Positions 6,575 to 7,305 of a stretch of 7,305 bases of DNA are shown here, one piece after another. The notes under the pieces were generated by a model that saw nothing but the letters and a program-made list of their open reading frames with translations, made no database searches and was not told where the DNA came from. The translations under genes were made by a program, and so were the position numbers. Within the stretch, counting starts at the first letter, position 1, and every line of letters begins with the position of its first letter. The DNA is taken from positions 1 through 7,305 of the forward strand of contig JAENXP010000103.1 of NCBI GenBank assembly GCA_016649475.1, given 5' to 3'. Source of the DNA: Burkholderiales bacterium. Its GTDB lineage: Bacteria > Pseudomonadota > Gammaproteobacteria > Burkholderiales > SG8-39.

Positions 6575-6580
6575 GTTAAA
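6575..6580 (-). promoter_or_regulatory. Candidate -10 element for the E1 operon
   Basis: TTTAAC on the minus strand matches TATAAT at four of six positions. Transcription would start near 6568, about 60 bases before the E1 alpha ATG. The FNR/FixK-like palindrome would then be centred about 40 bases upstream of the start, the usual place for class II activation by this regulator family. Placement is inferred and was not measured. Confidence 0.3.
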
Positions 6581-6599
6581 ACCATTTCGGAGTTTTGTC

Positions 6600-6615
6600 T
6601 TTGACCTGCGTCAAA
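6600..6615 (-). promoter_or_regulatory. FNR/FixK-type palindrome upstream of the E1 operon
   Basis: TTTGAC-CTGC-GTCAAA is a perfect inverted repeat with 6-base arms and a 4-base spacer. It fits TTGA-N6-TCAA, the general form of sites for FNR, FnrL and FixK regulators in proteobacteria. It lies about 95 bases upstream of the E1 alpha start and suggests oxygen- or redox-linked control. Other CRP/FNR family members bind similar sites, so the exact regulator is not known. Confidence 0.55.
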
Positions 6616-6617
6616 AA

Positions 6618-6625
6618 TTAACCAT
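6618..6625 (+). promoter_or_regulatory. TTAACCAT element, possible CtrA-type half site
   Basis: TTAACCAT is a known alphaproteobacterial cell-cycle promoter element. The related ACCATTTC string recurs 40 bases away at 6581-6588 and 6621-6628. One 8-base match can arise by chance in this AT-richer stretch, so this is a weak call. Confidence 0.2.
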
Positions 6626-6628
6626 TTC

Positions 6629-6657
6629 TGCATCGCAATAATTTGCTGCGACGCAAT
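6629..6657. repeat. Pair of direct repeats TGCRWCGCAAT
   Basis: TGCATCGCAAT (6629-6639) and TGCGACGCAAT (6647-6657) differ at two positions and start 18 bases apart. They lie just upstream of the FNR/FixK-like palindrome. The second copy also forms TTGC-N6-GCAA (6643-6656). They may be a paired operator for an additional regulator; the identity is unknown. Confidence 0.35.
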
Positions 6658-7000
6658 AAAAACACGCCGTTCCGGTACGATGACGTCACGATCAGGTCTG
6701 CCTGCGCGGTCGTAGAATCGTTGCTGCTGAGCCCCTTAGCCGGATTACTTGTAGGTGTGCCTCGTTTCTGGTTGCTCATTTCGCCGATTGTGGCTGCGGC
6801 ACGGCCATGTGAAGGTCGCGCGGTGATTTGAGAAACTGCCTCAATTAGAAAGGGCCGTGCAAATGTTGACGCAAATCATCGGGGAAGTTCGGACTTCTGC
6901 AAATGGCAGATTTTGTTGATTTAGTCGGGCTTGATTGGTGCGGCAGGTCGTGATTCCGTTCACTCCGGCGAATGACGCACTTTATTCCAGTGTTGACATA
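6658..7000. other. Intergenic stretch without a supported gene
   Basis: I find no convincing gene here. The only plus-strand frame of note (6643-6831) starts at TTG, lacks a ribosome site and resembles no family I know. Visible structure is minor: an inverted repeat GCACGGCC at 6799-6806 with its complement at 6853-6860; a GAAGT-TCGG-ACTTC mini-hairpin at 6884-6897; and TCTGC-AAATG-GCAGA followed by TTTT at 6896-6914, a weak terminator-like shape. A TTGACA string at 6993-6998 could be a -35 element facing right, but no good -10 follows. Confidence 0.5.
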
Positions 7001-7172
7001 TTCCTTGTTGTTGCTTTGAAATTCCCTGTTATGGGAAAAGAATTCCCTGTTCCATTTCTTAGGGAATTCACCAACTAAACCACTGAGTTAGCTCAGGTAT
7101 TCCAGGGAAATCTTGGCGATAAACACGCAATTTCGTGAAATTTCCCTGTATTTTCCCTGTTAACAGGGAAAA
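7001..7172. repeat. Cluster of TTCCCTGT repeats in both orientations
   Basis: Exact TTCCCTGT occurs at 7022-7029, 7043-7050, 7142-7149 and 7153-7160, and its complement ACAGGGAA at 7163-7170. Degenerate copies lie at 7001-7008 (TTCCTTGT), near 7060-7067 (inverted, TTAGGGAA) and 7102-7109 (inverted, CCAGGGAA). The block is AT-rich compared with the genes. Five exact copies of an 8-mer within 150 bases is far beyond chance. It could be a multi-site operator, an iteron-like block or part of a dispersed intergenic repeat element. Spacing is irregular, so it is not a CRISPR array. Confidence 0.75.
7151..7172. repeat. 22-bp perfect palindrome within the repeat cluster
   Basis: The 11-base arm TTTTCCCTGTT is followed directly by its reverse complement, with no spacer. 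It joins two of the TTCCCTGT units head to head. A symmetric site of this size suits a dimeric DNA-binding protein or recombinase. With no loop it is a poor RNA hairpin, so a DNA-level role seems more likely. Confidence 0.75.
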
Positions 7173-7305
7173 CGAGCCCAGAGACGAGTTCGCTCAAGGC
7201 TGCCTGCACAGCCAGCCAGTCCTGGGTTTTCCGGGCAATTGTAAGGACCTGCGAGAAGCCTTCGACATTTCAAAGGGTTGGCGGGTATTTGGGCCTTGGG
7301 GTGCC
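7173..7305. other. Right window edge, unassigned
   Basis: No gene can be supported. A minus-strand frame is open from 7303 to a TAA at 7160-7162 (47 codons; the start would be outside the window). It runs into the palindrome and has the uneven, cysteine- and proline-rich composition of chance translation. The stretch may belong to the same repeat element as the adjacent TTCCCTGT block. Confidence 0.3.

Noticed and set aside
6643..6831. Plus-strand frame of 62 codons in the intergenic region
   Set aside because: It has a TTG start, no ribosome site and no recognisable motif, and overlaps the TGCRWCGCAAT repeats.
7001..7172. CRISPR array
   Set aside because: Repeat units are only about 8 bases, occur in both orientations and have irregular spacing; there are no spacer-length unique segments or cas genes.

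Overview
The window is GC-rich coding DNA followed by a more AT-rich, gene-poor right flank. The style suggests an alphaproteobacterium: high third-position GC, a possible FixK/FNR-type box, a TTAACCAT element, and an AlgI/SGNH acylation pair. That is inference; no rRNA or other taxonomic marker is present.

Layout. The first 138 bases are the 3' end of an unrecognised plus-strand gene. Everything else that is convincingly coding lies on the minus strand and reads right to left: (i) a thiamine-pyrophosphate (TPP) dehydrogenase E1 alpha subunit carrying a twin-arginine (Tat) signal peptide (6505-5288); (ii) the E1 beta subunit (5215-4244); (iii) a strong hairpin (4187-4217); (iv) a small YgiT-type four-cysteine zinc protein (4105-3815); (v) two tandem paralogous secreted proteins, each with one CXXCH haem c motif (3818-3252 and 3235-2636); (vi) an AlgI/DltB-like MBOAT O-acyltransferase (2596-1124); (vii) its probable partner, a membrane-anchored SGNH-type protein (1105-164). 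Genes iv-vii are spaced like one operon: a 4-base overlap, then gaps of 16, 39 and 18 bases. The E1 pair lies upstream on the same strand, 138 bases away, with the hairpin between.

How they may work together. An E1 alpha/beta pair normally sits in the cytoplasm and hands its acyl group to a lipoyl E2. Here no E2 or E3 is visible, the alpha subunit appears built for Tat export, and c-type cytochrome-like proteins lie just downstream. The most interesting reading is a periplasmic TPP-dependent oxoacid or acetoin dehydrogenase that gives electrons to periplasmic haem proteins. The catalytic residues I can identify are kept in both subunits, while several surrounding motifs differ from canonical E1. 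The MBOAT/SGNH pair would add acyl (probably acetyl) groups to a cell-surface polymer; any link to the E1 is open.

The 800 bases right of the E1 alpha start hold a probable promoter region with a near-perfect FNR/FixK-like palindrome, then about 350 bases without a supported gene, then a cluster of TTCCCTGT repeats in both orientations that ends in a 22-bp perfect palindrome.
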